NCBI GenBank assembly: GCA_023091665.1
Contig: JALJCQ010000024.1
Span: 1,116,001-1,180,000, forward strand
Direction of reading: 5' to 3'
Source of the DNA: Pythium myriotylum
Lineage: Eukaryota; Oomycota; Peronosporomycetes; Pythiales; Pythiaceae
Length of the DNA stretch: 64,000 bases
The notes under the pieces are model-generated. The model did not search any database and was not told the origin of the DNA. It was given only the letters and a program-made list of their open reading frames with translations. Positions 50,385 to 60,726 of the stretch are shown here, piece by piece (the first letter of the stretch is position 1; the number at the start of each line of letters is the position of its first letter). Position numbers and translations under genes: made by a program.

Positions 50385-50713
50385 TAACAGGTTCCGAATG
50401 AGCTAGTGTTTTTTTTGTTCGTTGCAGAGTAAAATGGAAAGTGTATCCTAGTCAGACTTGAAACCAAGTCCATCAGAGCTCTACTCCTTCGTTCTTCTCG
50501 ACATGTACAGTGCCAGAGAGCACTCCTCCTTCATATGCAAGTTTGTATGCAAGGCAGCTTCTAGAACTCGCATTCTAGAAGCTCGCCACCACAGCAGTCA
50601 CAACACTACACACTTGAAGTTGCCACGCACTTGCCAGAACGTGACCAACATTCTGAGTCACCAGTTGATGGACCATACAGTGCCACACCAACTGAGACGT
50701 GAACACTGTTACA
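50385..50713 (-). repeat. Copia 2 5' LTR (inverted)
   Basis: About 329 bp; its reverse complement starts TGTAACAGTGTTCACGTCTC and matches 56988-57315 with scattered differences, so this element is older than Copia 1. Confidence 0.85.
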
Positions 50714-50932
50714 GAACTCACAATCGATTTGTCGGCCGACCCAAACACACACACACCATCGGCCGCCATGTCTCGCTCGTACCACAAAATATGTTCGCCA
50801 AGGGGGCATATAGCAAGCGTTAGGTGGTACCGCGATTCTCGGCGAGGGTAGGCGGCAAGTCGTCTGCGAGTACCGAGTGTCATCTTCGAGCCACCTCCTG
50901 CTACTGCCAAGTCTCGATCGAACTACTCGGCA

Positions 50933-51550
50933 ATGTCTCAAATAACGGCTAGCTGTCTGATGGATATGGTTATACACGATCACGACCATGACGACGTTGT
51001 ATCTCCCCCGGTGCCACCTGCAGCTGGACCAGAACCCATGGGAGTTGATGGATATGGAGACGCCGATGGTGATGATGCGATGGTCGGTGGTGTTGACATT
51101 GGTCGTGGAAGAACGGAAGCTCGTCTTCCACTTGAAGGGGGAATGAAGTCATGCCTGCTATTGGATATGCTCGTCCAAGCGACCCACGTCCTGTTGCCTC
51201 TCCACTAAACCCTTTGAACGATGTGAATCGTAACTCGTCCAGTATTGTTCCACTGAGTGACGATCGCCTTGTTTTCGCTGGTGGTTCGACGAGTTCACGA
51301 TCGATTGCTTATGATCACCCACGACTGCTGCGTGATGTCCCAAATACTGATACAACTACAAGACCTCGCGATCTCCCACGAGATCCCCCACTATCAACTG
51401 CTCAAGACGACGGTGAGAATGGTGAACCAGGGAACAAGCGACCACGGCTAGATGAGTACGAGATTGCTCTTGCTGCCTATGAAGTACCGCAGATGTATTC
51501 CCAAGCGATGGCCTCTCCAGAAACAAAACAGTGGAAAGATGCTGTGGTAG
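50933..51550 (+). pseudogene. Copia 2 integrase-RT linker remnant
   Basis: Proline/acidic frame with S-P-P-V-P-P-A-A-G-P, then L-P-R-D-P-P-L-S-T-A-Q-D-D, G-N-K-R-P-R-L-D-E-Y-E-I-A-L-A-A-Y and Y-S-Q-A-M-A-S-P-E-T-K-Q-W-K-D-A-V, the segment leading into Copia RT. It follows on from the integrase end on the minus strand at 47001. Confidence 0.6.
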
Positions 51551-53871
51551 AGTGGGTCAGCAAAATCACTGCACAGCGACTGCTTGTGACAGCTGGCCAC
51601 TCGCCAACAGGCCTTGGGTTCTTGGTGCTAGTGTGCTACCAACAGACGTTACACCCCACGAAAGTCGCTGTGGGGGTGAACCGTGGGCGCTCTGACACCG
51701 AAGTCGGGGGAGGGGAGGCCAGAGGGTCGTGAAGCCTCTGGGGTCGGCCAACTGAGCTCCGCGAGGAGACCGTCTCGCAGAGTTGGGCCGGGGGTCGCAC
51801 CGGGCCGAGAAACACGCCTGGTCAACACGTAGGGGCTCGGAGTACTTGTGCGCAGCCGATGAGACAGCTGCGGCTTCCTTGGGGCGTGAGATCTGCTAGA
51901 GCTCAGCACTAGAGACCGTAAACTTGCCTTGTCGTGGCGGGGGGACGATCCCACCGGCGCACACGAGTATCCTTGTCCTTGATGCAGCCGACGCCGCAAG
52001 CAGTCTTGCCCCAGCGCTTCAAGCCGGCCGCTTGAGAGTCGTCGGCTTCCCCTGACTGCAATAGCCAGGTTCACTCGGGGTCTTTTTTTACGTCACCTCC
52101 TGTTGGTGACGGCGAGCCTTGATGCGACGTTCCTTGCCAAGACAACGCGGCTTGCTTGCGGGCTTGGCGGTGAAAGTGGAAGTCTATTAAATTTACCTTT
52201 GTCTCATCAGCTGATCTAAGTATCCCTACGCTAAATTCGGCTGCCCTAAGTTCGCTACCGGCTCTTCACCCATTACTACTGCTGAATACATGCCCCTTTT
52301 CTGCCGATTCAGCCAGTATCCTGCCGACCATCCCCCTTGTATTCAGGTGATGACTGCGGCCCGCCGTGACGGAGCTTAGCTCGTCGGCCAAGGCCAGCAT
52401 GCGAAGTCTCCTCTTGAATGGCCCCATCACGCCGACGTCCAGCGGCTGCAACACGGACGTCGTGTTCGTTGGGAGAGGGACGACTTCCGTGCCGAGCTGG
52501 GCCAGACCTTCCATGGACTCTGCCGACACGTGCGACTTGAAGTTGTCGACGTAGAGCGCGAGCGGGCCGCGCTCCTCGCTGTAGACGAAGTCCTCCCAGA
52601 GCGTGCCGATGAAGACGTCCTTCCAAACCGCACCGTCCATCCAACCATTTGTCTGGACGACGTAGACAGCGCCCTCCGGATAGTCGTCGAACGACTCCTC
52701 GACACTGCCGCCTGGCTGGGCCCGAAAGATGATGAGCGGCATCAATTTGGTGCCGTCCGCCGCAATGGTTAGCAGCACAGTCGCTCGGTAGGATTGCTTC
52801 TTCCCCTTGATCTTGCTCGAGTCGCCTCGCGCGGCTATGATGAGGCCGGGGTTGTCGCTGTAGTAGACGGCCGTCTCGTCGGTGTTGAGGACAGCGCCCG
52901 CTGGATACGTGGCGTTCACGCCCGCTGCGACATTCTCCGTGAAGGCAACTTGCTCCTCGAGAAGGTTCTCAAGCGAGAGGATCGTCCGCGTTGGCTGGCG
53001 GAAGGAGAACCCGTTGCGGCAGATCAGTCGGCGCACGAGCCGATGCAGACTGTCCTCTCGCTTGCGAGCCAAGTACAGCGACGTCCAAGCGGTGTATTCC
53101 TCCTTGAAAAGCTGCACGACGTGAGCCGTCTTGAGCGGGTAGTCGTCGCGGCGCATGTCCTTGATCCACTGAACGATTTCGCCCTCATGCTGGAATAGCG
53201 GGGGGCGGCCCTGTCCTCCCAACGACACCTTGCTCTTCATCTTCGCGTTACAGGCGGCGATCAGCTTGCCTTCCATCTTTGCCCACGCGTGGATGCTGCT
53301 GTGGCAGTGGACGTTGTACACCTCCGCCAGCCTCGTCGAGCTAGCCCCGGCCTTCCAAAGGCGCGCCATCTTGAGCTTGAACTCGTTCGTGTACGTGCGT
53401 CGCCGAGTACCCGACAGCCGCCGCTTCTTCACTCGACGGGCTGGCGCGGGCGGCTCCGGCAGCTCGGGCAGCTCCGGCTCATCGCTGTCCTCAGACGCCG
53501 TGTCGCTGGAGGAGCTGGCGCCGTCCCCCTTCCTCGTGGCGTCGTCGTGCAACCCCCACAGCACGAAACGACGAAGCAGGAGATCCTCGTCCATCGTGGG
53601 GAGGGTGGAGGGTCAATGGAGCAGTGAGCGCGGGCTTCATCTTGCAGGGCGGGAAAAGTGTGGGGCTGGATCGAGTCGGTCCACGGCAAGCGTTGATTGG
53701 TCGAAAATTTGTATACTGGCAAAAACCTCAATTTACAGTTTAGCCTCGTTGTCATATCTTTGCGTCTGCCATATCAATACATCCGAATCTGTACTACCCA
53801 GAGTCTCTGCCTATCACCTCGGTCTAGTGCCCTAAAATTCTCGGCCGTTTTACCACAATGGTATGTGTGCA
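51551..53871. mobile_element. Insertion carrying a pogo/Tigger-like transposase
   Basis: Splits Copia 2 between K-Q-W-K-D-A-V (left) and G-I-R-A-H-V-R-N-H-T-W-D-L-V (right). Ends are approximate: I could not fix terminal repeats, though GTGGTA at about 51542-51547 faces TACCAC at 53851-53856. The 51.6-52.2 kb part is non-coding GC-rich DNA and may be another element. Confidence 0.45.
52266..53594 (-). CDS. pogo/Tigger-like DDE transposase, intact ORF
   Basis: 442-codon uninterrupted ORF. The N-terminal part is acidic/Pro-rich with a basic R-R-V-K-K-R-R-L, then a helix-turn-helix DNA-binding region (Y-T-N-E-F-K-L-K-M-A-R-L-W-K-A-G-A-S). The DDE_1 catalytic domain has V-L-N-T-D-E-T-A-V-Y-Y (first Asp), L-Y-V-D-N-F-K-S-H-V (second Asp) and T-T-S-V-L-Q-P-L-D-V-G-V-M-G-P-F-K (third Asp, pogo hallmark). 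It would cut and paste its element in the nucleus. Unlike its surroundings it is unbroken, so the insertion is young or the gene is still under selection. Confidence 0.85.
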   Translation of the reverse strand: MDEDLLLRRFVLWGLHDDATRKGDGASSSSDTASEDSDEPELPELPEPPAPARRVKKRRLSGTRRRTYTNEFKLKMARLWKAGASSTRLAEVYNVHCHSSIHAWAKMEGKLIAACNAKMKSKVSLGGQGRPPLFQHEGEIVQWIKDMRRDDYPLKTAHVVQLFKEEYTAWTSLYLARKREDSLHRLVRRLICRNGFSFRQPTRTILSLENLLEEQVAFTENVAAGVNATYPAGAVLNTDETAVYYSDNPGLIIAARGDSSKIKGKKQSYRATVLLTIAADGTKLMPLIIFRAQPGGSVEESFDDYPEGAVYVVQTNGWMDGAVWKDVFIGTLWEDFVYSEERGPLALYVDNFKSHVSAESMEGLAQLGTEVVPLPTNTTSVLQPLDVGVMGPFKRRLRMLALADELSSVTAGRSHHLNTRGMVGRILAESAEKGHVFSSSNG

Positions 53872-54575
53872 GGGATTCGAGCTCATGTGCGTAACCACAC
53901 TTGGGATCTGGTGATACGTCCTCGTGGTACAAAAGTGATTGGGTCGAAATGGGTGTTTGCAGTGAAACGTGATGAAACGGCAAAGTAGTGCGTCACAAGG
54001 CTCGTTTGGTTGCGCAGGGATTTCACAGACTCAAGGTGTTGACTACTTTCATACGTACTCGCCTGTTGCCAGCATCAACACGATTCGTGTCTTCTTGGCA
54101 GTGTGCTGCAGCATGAAGCTGAAGATCAGTCGAGACAGCGTTCCGAAACGGGAGTCTCGAAGAAACTGTGTACATGACACCACCGGCCGGTATTCGAGTG
54201 GATGGTGATAAAGTATGTGTGCTTCATCGGAGCCTTTATGGGCTGAAGCAGGCGGCGGCTGTCTGGTACAAGACTATTCGTCAAGTGTTACTCTCAATGG
54301 GATTTGATCAGTGTCGCGCAGACCCATGCCTATTTGTGCGTCGAAAGCACGATGGATCTGGTACTAGTGTCTTCGTCGTACTCTACGTCGATTATCTTCT
54401 GGTTGGGTGTGCACGCGAAGAAGACGCGGAGGCTGTTTATCAGGGTCTTAGTGATCATTTCACTTTGAAGTCTCTTGGCGATGCTCGGTTCGTATTGGGT
54501 ATGGAGCTGCAGTACGATATTGACAAGGGGGAGCTGCTATTGAAGCAAAAACAGTTTATTTCCAAGATGATAACT
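53872..54575 (+). pseudogene. Copia 2 reverse transcriptase remnant
   Basis: G-I-R-A-H-V-R-N-H-T-W-D-L-V, V-I-G-S-K-W-V-F-A-V-K-R-D-E then TAG, further A-R-L-V-A-Q-G-F-H in another frame, S-L-Y-G-L-K-Q-A-A-A-V-W-Y, and an active site reading Y-V-D-Y-L-L instead of Y-V-D-D-L-L. It ends at K-Q-F-I-S-K-M-I, where the Tc1/IS630-like element enters. Confidence 0.78.
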
Positions 54576-56212
54576 ACTGGTCCCAGCCACTGTATAGGTG
54601 ATACAACTCACGAAAATGCATGATACTCGACAACTAGAACACTTCTGAACCAACCAAATAGTGCACTACAAACTTCTCTGTCTGCTCTATATAACCAACC
54701 ACTCGCGGCGCCAGTTCCCATTCTCCATTTCGGCAATGAAGAAGCTTACGCCGGAACAAAAGGAGTGCGTTCTCTGCGTGTCTCTGCATTGGAACCATGA
54801 CAGTTTTGCGGATTTTGCTTGCGGAACGGCTAAGAAATGCCGTGCCGTAGCAGCCCCCTCCGGATGCGACCACCACCACCGTCCCAACCCCCATGGAAAC
54901 CTTTGGTAAAATGTTCATGGGCATCATTCGTCGGCGTAATTTACGGCGCCTCCCCACCACGGTCGACCATATCAGATCTGAGACAAAGAGTATCAAAGGT
55001 CTGGACGTGTCAGCGAAATTGATCCGCTGAACGCTGAAAGCCTGCGGCTGTGCATTCATCCAAGGCCAGTCACGAGAACGTGGGCTTCCGGAGCAAATAC
55101 TTGATGCCCAAGATCGAAAACTACGACGGGCACTCAAATCCCGAAGACCCCGAGGTCTATCTCGACGAAAGCTACTGTAACGAGAACCACACTGCGAAGA
55201 AGTCGTGGGTGCTCCCGGACAAGGTCCGGTACATGCAGAGTGGTGCTGGGCGGCGTGTGTGCATCGTAGGTGCTGCGATCGTTTGGCGCCCAGGCCACCG
55301 AGTCGAGGCCGAATTCCTCCGAGACTTGACCAAATTTTGGGTGAGCAATTCGGTCCCCGGTGACAACGACTACCACGGAAACTTCAATGCTTCTAAGCTC
55401 GAAAAATGGTTCAAAAACCTATGCATCTCGCTGCTCAAGTGGTACGGTGCCTGCCGTATTCACATGGACCGCGCGTCGTACCACAAGCGCGTGTTGAACC
55501 CGTCCCCTGTCACGAGCTGGAACAAACCCAGGATCCTTGCGTGGCTTGAGGAAAACGAGGTCCCCTTCCCGCGAACGCTACCAAGAACAAGCTGCTGGAG
55601 ATCGCGCGTGCGAACAAGCCGCGGCCGCGCTGTGCAGCGGTCGAGATTGCTCGGCGTTTCGGCCACACTCTGATCTACACGCCCCCTACCACCCTGAGCT
55701 CCAACCCACTGAGCTTGTGTGGGGGGGCCATCAAGAATCGTATCGCGCAGACTCCGGCAACCTCAATGGCCGACCTCCTCGAGAAGGTCGGAAATGAGCT
55801 CGACAAGATCGACAAGAAAACGTGGCTCGCTTGCTACCGCAAGGCACAGCAAGCCGAGAAGGATTACTTGGCCCAGATGTGAACCCCAGTCCATGATATT
55901 AGTTTGTAGGGGACATACACTTCACGAAAATAAAATCGATGAGAGGCTGAAACTTTCGGGAGACATAACCACCACATGGTCCCAAAACCAGCTGGCTCAT
56001 CATCTGGCAACATTCAAGCTTTTGAAAATCGGGGGTACTCCATCAAAGATCCTTTTGGAAAGGGTATCAACTGCCTAAATCGCGTGTGTTAGCACTAGTA
56101 CCGCATTCTCCAAACGCTAAGCTATCCGATGGTGGTCTTAGATGTTGGATTGGGCTCTTCTTAGTCGAGATATTAAAATTCAAAATCGCGTCACCAATAA
56201 TGCGGCCGAGGC
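54576..56212. mobile_element. Insertion carrying a Tc1/IS630-like transposon
   Basis: Separates Q-F-I-S-K-M-I from K-F-G-C-E-N-A-P-A-V of the same Copia RT. Near its ends are similar direct motifs (TGATACAACTCACGAAAAT near 54600 and CATACACTTCACGAAAAT near 55912). Exact ends uncertain. Confidence 0.5.
54736..55882 (+). pseudogene. Tc1/mariner-IS630-like DDE transposase, frameshifted
   Basis: The N-terminal M-K-K-L-T-P-E-Q-K-E-C is in one frame. The catalytic part (55050-55580) has V-Y-L-D-E-S-Y-C-N-E-N-H-T (first Asp), G-D-N-D-Y-H-G-N-F-N and C-R-I-H-M-D-R-A-S-Y-H-K-R (second Asp). After V-P-F-P-R another frame continues K-N-K-L-L-E-I-A-R-A-N-K-P, H-T-L-I-Y-T-P-P-T and G-A-I-K-N-R-I-A, to the stop at 55880-55882. 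At least two frameshifts. The P-Y-H-P-E-L-Q-P-x-E acidic block is degraded, so it is inactive. Same family as 60727-62401. Confidence 0.7.
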
Positions 56213-56980
56213 CAATAAGTTTGGTTGTGAAAATGCTCCTGCGGTGCGAAACCCCATGGTGGTTAGTCAAGATCTCACGCCAAGTGACGACAATGGTATT
56301 CTTGAAAACAAGACCGAGTATCGCGAATTGATTGGCTCTCTGCTGTACGTTGCAAACGCTTCGCGCCCAGACGTCTCGGTGGCGCTCTCGATCCTATCGC
56401 AGTACCTCGACTGCCCGCGCATGATGCATCTTCGTGCTGCGAGACATGTTCTGTGTTACTTGAAGGGAACGATTGACCACGGTATCAAGGATACGAGATC
56501 GAAGGAGGGTACTATCAACATGCGCTCGTAAAGCGACGCGAACTGGGGCGGCGTCAAACAGACTCACCGTTCAACGTCTGGTGTGTTGGTTCTTCTCGGC
56601 GGTGCCCCTGTGGTGTACAAAAGCAAGCGTCAGTCAACGGTTACCTTGTCCTCTGCTGAGGCGGAGTACATGGCACTTGTCTTGGCTACACAGGACTCCG
56701 CTTCTTTCTTGACGAGATCGGTACTCAAATCCGCAGCCAATCGATGATTCTAGTCAACAACACATCTACCATCAGTATGGCCACCAACCAAGGATACACC
56801 CCGCTAAACACATTGATCTCCGTGCACACTTCATTCGCGACCATGTTGACCAAGAAAGCGTCGTACCCAAGTATCTACCAACGGATGGTCAACTCGCGGA
56901 CAAGTTGACGAAGGCTGTCCCCACTCCAAGACTGGTGACGTCACGTGGTGCGTGTGGTGTTCTTGAGTCATCCAGTTAAT
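56213..56980 (+). pseudogene. Copia 2 RT end and RNase H remnant
   Basis: K-F-G-C-E-N-A-P-A-V, Y-R-E-L-I-G-S-L-L-Y-V-A-N-A-S-R-P-D-V, C-Y-L-K-G-T-I-D-H-G, TAA near 56529, S-D-A-N-W-G-G-V, Y-K-S-K-R-Q-S-T-V-T-L-S-S-A-E-A-E-Y, then a frame break. Homologous to the Copia 1 C-terminus. Confidence 0.78.
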
Positions 56981-56987
56981 GGGGGGG

Positions 56988-57315
56988 TGTAACAGTGTTC
57001 ACGTCTCAGCTGGTGTGGCACTGAATGGTCCATCAACTGGTGACTCAGAATGTTGGTCACGTTCTGGCAAGTGCGTGGCAACTTCAAGTGTGTAGTGTTG
57101 TGACTGCTGTGGTGGCGAGCTTCTAGAATGCGAGTTCTAGAAGCTACCTTGCATACAAACTTGCATATGAAGGAGGAGTGCTCTCTGGCACTGTACATGT
57201 CGAGAAGAACGAAGGAGTAGAGCTCTGATGGACTTGGTTTCAAGTCTGACTAGGATACACTTTCCATTTTACTCTGCAACGAACAAAAAAACACTAGCTC
57301 ATCCGGAACCTGTTA
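56988..57315 (+). repeat. Copia 2 3' LTR
   Basis: TGTAACAG...CCTGTTA, about 328 bp, preceded by GGGGGGG; inverted partner at 50385-50713. Confidence 0.85.
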
Positions 57316-57898
57316 AAAGTTTAAGTCTACAATGCACTGAGTTCTGAGGTGTGAAGTGGTTGCATCGACGGAAGCCTTTTGTGGTTGACGTCCTTTATTC
57401 ATCCTGAGTTGTGATAGACGGCTGGTGGCATCGTTCACATTGTTCAGCGGCCATCTCACTCAATAACGACAATGAAAGCTCGTTTGCATTCTACCACTAG
57501 AGTACTGGTAAACTCGCTGTAGTCATGTTTAGCAAACACTTTTAAGGCTTGTCGCGACAAAGTTAACATTTATATATGCATTCTATCAGTTGCCCTCCGA
57601 GCGACCTCGAAATCGGGTCTTTGTTCAAGTGCAAAACAAACATCACGACTAATGTGGGTTTCGAATATATGAATGTCTGAGACACAAGACCAAACAGCGA
57701 TTCTGTTTAGACCCGTCGATAACTGACTCCGATGACCTCGTGGCATGGTATTTTGCAGCTCACTCAAGTGCCAAGTTCACCTTAGTCCGTCCCCCACAAA
57801 CATTTAACAGCACCAACCCTCGCCTTCATGGAGGTTTACCACAGTCACCACCTAACACCCGTGAAATCACATATTTCATCGCCTGAACGCCAGTCCTA
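57316..57898. other. No recognisable gene
   Basis: Short ORFs only; between Copia 2 and the piggyBac remnant. Confidence 0.45.
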
Positions 57899-58929
57899 TC
57901 AACATGTCGTGCTGTTCTCTAGGGTCAACCAATCCCTGAACAGGGACTTGGAATACTTTCTGAAACGTGGGGAGGTTTGAAGGGTGTATTGCTGGAGGCG
58001 GGGTCGATCGTGCACATCGATTCCGCCCATCCAGCGTTGGTAGTCGTTGATGGCCGCAGGGCAGGGGACTAGAATTGGGCGACATGTTTTACATTGCGTT
58101 GGTTCATTGATGTAGTCATTACCGAGCCATTTCGAAGGTAATGCCCCGGCTTGCGGTCCCACCAGTGGAACGCATCCATGGTAGGGATCGCGATCGAGCG
58201 GGAGAACGTGAATTGCCCTCGCAGAAACGAAGCTGTTCGAGTTTGATGACTCTCCTTGACGTTCTTATCGTAGCCAAACAGGCTTTCTTGAATTGTACCA
58301 ATCATGTAGACGTTCAGCCGATTCACAGCAAGCAATATAGAGCTGTAGAACCGGTCCACAACAACAGCATGGAAATCGCGTGTGCTGTTCGGCAAGTTCC
58401 GGGTGACAGCGATGCTGCCTGTCTTGTCGTTAAATGTGCTGTCGCCAGTGTCATGGTCGTTTCTTCTGCTAGAGTACATCTCGAGCCTAAGACATAATTC
58501 AAAATCCACGGAAGTTAATGGTGTAAGTTACAACGTTGAACTTTTCGCAGATAAACTGAGACAGCCTCCCGAAAGCAATACGGAGTTGTTGAATAAGCAC
58601 GTACTCGTAGTCACCCCAGCTTTCACCCATATGGAGCAAATCCCAATGCACCCCTTTATTATGACGTGTAGCCTCGGTACCTTACTGCGATGGACGAGCA
58701 AACCACCTTTGCATACTTGGAAGAAAGACAGCCGCGAGCAAAACGATGAGTATCCGTTGGTAGATTCTTTAACCAGAACCGCTAGGAGACCAGGCTCTTC
58801 AGTTTGGACCGGAATCCAGATCTTGCCATCAACCTCGACGAGGTCGCCTTTAACAACGTGGTCAACTTCGAGCGTGGTGAACATACTGTTGCTGGGCTGG
58901 GACAACCTCCTCAAGACCCGACCACGCAA
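57899..58929 (-). pseudogene. piggyBac-like transposase remnant
   Basis: Minus-strand fragments: V-V-V-D-R-F-Y-S-S-I-L-L-A (second catalytic Asp block), V-Y-M-I-G-T-I-Q, R-G-Q-F-T-F-S, F-H-W-W-D-R-K-P (usual form W-x-D-x-K), then in another frame V-P-C-P-A-A-I-N-D-Y-Q-R-W-M-G-G-I-D-V-H-D. The last is the D-Y-N-x-x-M-G-G-V-D signature of the DDE_Tnp_1_7 domain. The upstream part (58528-58929) is less certain. Frameshifts make it inactive. Confidence 0.68.
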
Positions 58930-60047
58930 AGTTCACGTCAGCAAGTGGACACGGCGCAGATGGAGGCGTCGCACTTCGGGTCGTCGCCACGAGCACATTG
59001 ACTACTTCATTGGCAGCATTACTCCAACGGTAGACCAGATCGGACCACGTATTTTGCTCGCTGCCGATATGCTCGCTGCCGATATGCTCGATGACATACG
59101 GAAGACCACAGAGTCCATGTCCTAACGCTGCAACTTGTCGCAGACGTGGTGGTTTAGTTCCTTGATTGGATCAAAGATGTGGATCATGCTCCTCTATTCC
59201 AACAACGGACCGAGGCTTTTCGCTATCTTTAAAGAGCCCACCCTTGGTGATGACCAGTTCGTGGCCTTGATTGCGAGCAGGCTTGGAATCATCCCACTCC
59301 TCGAATGTTGCCTCGCCCTGTGGTAGAGGCATCCGTGAAAAGAGGGGGCTAAGCACCATCAAACGGGAAGAACAACTCAGATCAATGACGTAGGAACACG
59401 GCATTTCGTCGTTGGTCCACGTGATCGCTGCCTGGAGTGCGTTTTTGTTGCGCTTGGCCACTCGCTGAATCGCATCCACTTTTTCATACAAAGGAACTGA
59501 CACGCGGGCATAGTCGACGAGCGAGACGCGACCAGTTGACAGGACAGAGAAACAGCTGTAATGCGGCGATCGTAGGCGGTTGCGGCAACGTCGAGGGAGC
59601 GGAGAGACGATCCGGATCATGGCGTACGCCACAACCTGAGAACATGCGACCGCACCACAAAATTTCGGTCATGAACAACGCGCTCTTGACGCTGAACTTC
59701 AGGTTGTGCTCATGGAACAGGCGAAAGAACTCGCGCAGCGCATCGATGAGCGACATAATGCCTGCGATTATGTCGTCAATCCCGATTAGCACATTGAGGT
59801 GTTAAAAGCGGCCTAAATAACATTTGCAGTTGGTTCTGGAAATGTACCGCCGAGTCCATAGAGCCTTGGGGTGCACGAGCCGGGGTGTAGCTGGTATCCT
59901 CTATCATGAGTGACATCGCCTCTTGTGAATCCGTATGAAGCGGCATCTGCCAAAAGCCCTTCATTAGATCAGACGGGACGTTCTACCTGGGCTGCTGCAA
60001 TTGACAAATTTGGCATTGTCCTGGCGATGAAGACCGTATTGACTACC

Positions 60048-60095
60048 ACTAAGTAAATAGTCTATCGTATTGACTACCACTAAGTAAATAGTCTA
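60048..60095. repeat. Short direct repeat
   Basis: TATTGACTACCACTAAGTAAATAGTCTA occurs twice in a row, about 29 bp apart; a local tandem duplication. Confidence 0.6.
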
Positions 60096-60455
60096 ACTGT
60101 TTACTGAGTGATAGTCAATCGTCATACGGAAGTCGTAGGTGCCAAGTTTCTTCACTGGCATTGCCGGACACACTCATTTGGCTGTGTTGTTCCACTTCCA
60201 CGATGGCATGACTTTCGAGGAGCTTGGTATAATCATTTTTCTGGATCGGCGCGCACTTGCAGGGGCGGCATCTTACAGGCTCCGCACCATCCTTGAGAGT
60301 CACGCACAGAAGCTTAACACGACTGGCCGGACCGATGTTCGTTCTAACGCGATCTTGGAACGTGAGCACAAGGTAGCGCAGCTCCGTCGTATGAGCCTGA
60401 TCCCACCCATCACATGCGTCCGCGGTATTGAGAAGCGAATTGAGCTGCTGCAGAA

Positions 60456-60475
60456 CCCCCCCCCCCCCCCCCCCC
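60456..60475. repeat. Poly-C run, 20 bases
   Basis: Lies in the coding sequence of the Gypsy RT remnant (poly-Gly on the minus strand). Confidence 0.9.
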
Positions 60476-60726
60476 ACGTCAGCAGACGCGAAGTCCGGAT
60501 GAGTGAAGTGATCTACATCATCAGGACCGAAATTCCGAGATAAAGCTCGGCGTTCGACTCGTCCGTTCACGGGAAAAGGGTTGCTGGCGCTATCCGTGAT
60601 TGGCTGTTTGGTCAAAACACGTGGTGGGACATCTCCCTCGACATGGTTGACCTATTTTACCATGAATGATTGTAACGTCTTCAGAGTGACAAACACCAGA
60701 TATATTGAATTAGACAGATTGTTTGC

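Larger units (their letters stand above)
47001..50713 (-). mobile_element. Copia 2, 5' half (LTR-gag-protease-integrase), minus strand
   Basis: Minus-strand order: LTR (50713-50385), gag, unidentified insert, protease, integrase, ending after the integrase C-terminus near 47001. It covers only the first half of a Copia element. The second half, without overlap, lies on the plus strand from about 50900 to 57315 and ends in a similar LTR, so the two are probably one element with its 5' half inverted. Coding is broken by stops and insertions. Confidence 0.75.
50714..57315 (+). mobile_element. Copia 2, 3' half (linker-RT-RNase H-LTR), plus strand, with nested inserts
   Basis: Plus-strand integrase-RT linker (50933-51550), RT (53872-54575), RNase H (56210-56960), G-rich polypurine tract (56981-56987) and 3' LTR (56988-57315). 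Interrupted between linker and RT by 2.3 kb with a pogo-like transposase, and inside the RT thumb by 1.6 kb with a Tc1/IS630-like transposase. 50714-50930 is probably flanking DNA carried along by the inversion. Confidence 0.72.
59171..60615 (-). pseudogene. Gypsy RT/RNase H remnant
   Basis: Minus-strand frames: V-R-C-R-P-C-K near 60300 (RT start), K-G-F-W-Q-M-P-L-H, A-P-Q-G-S-M-D-S-A-V-H-F-Q-N-Q, I-D-D-I-I-A-G-I (from the Y/W-I-D-D active site), F-R-L-F-H-E-H-N-L-K-F-S, W-C-G-R-M-F-S-G-C-G-V and a decayed RNase H. A poly-G run (poly-C 60456-60475 on +) interrupts the N-terminal part. A different Gypsy lineage from the 37-45 kb element. Confidence 0.7.
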
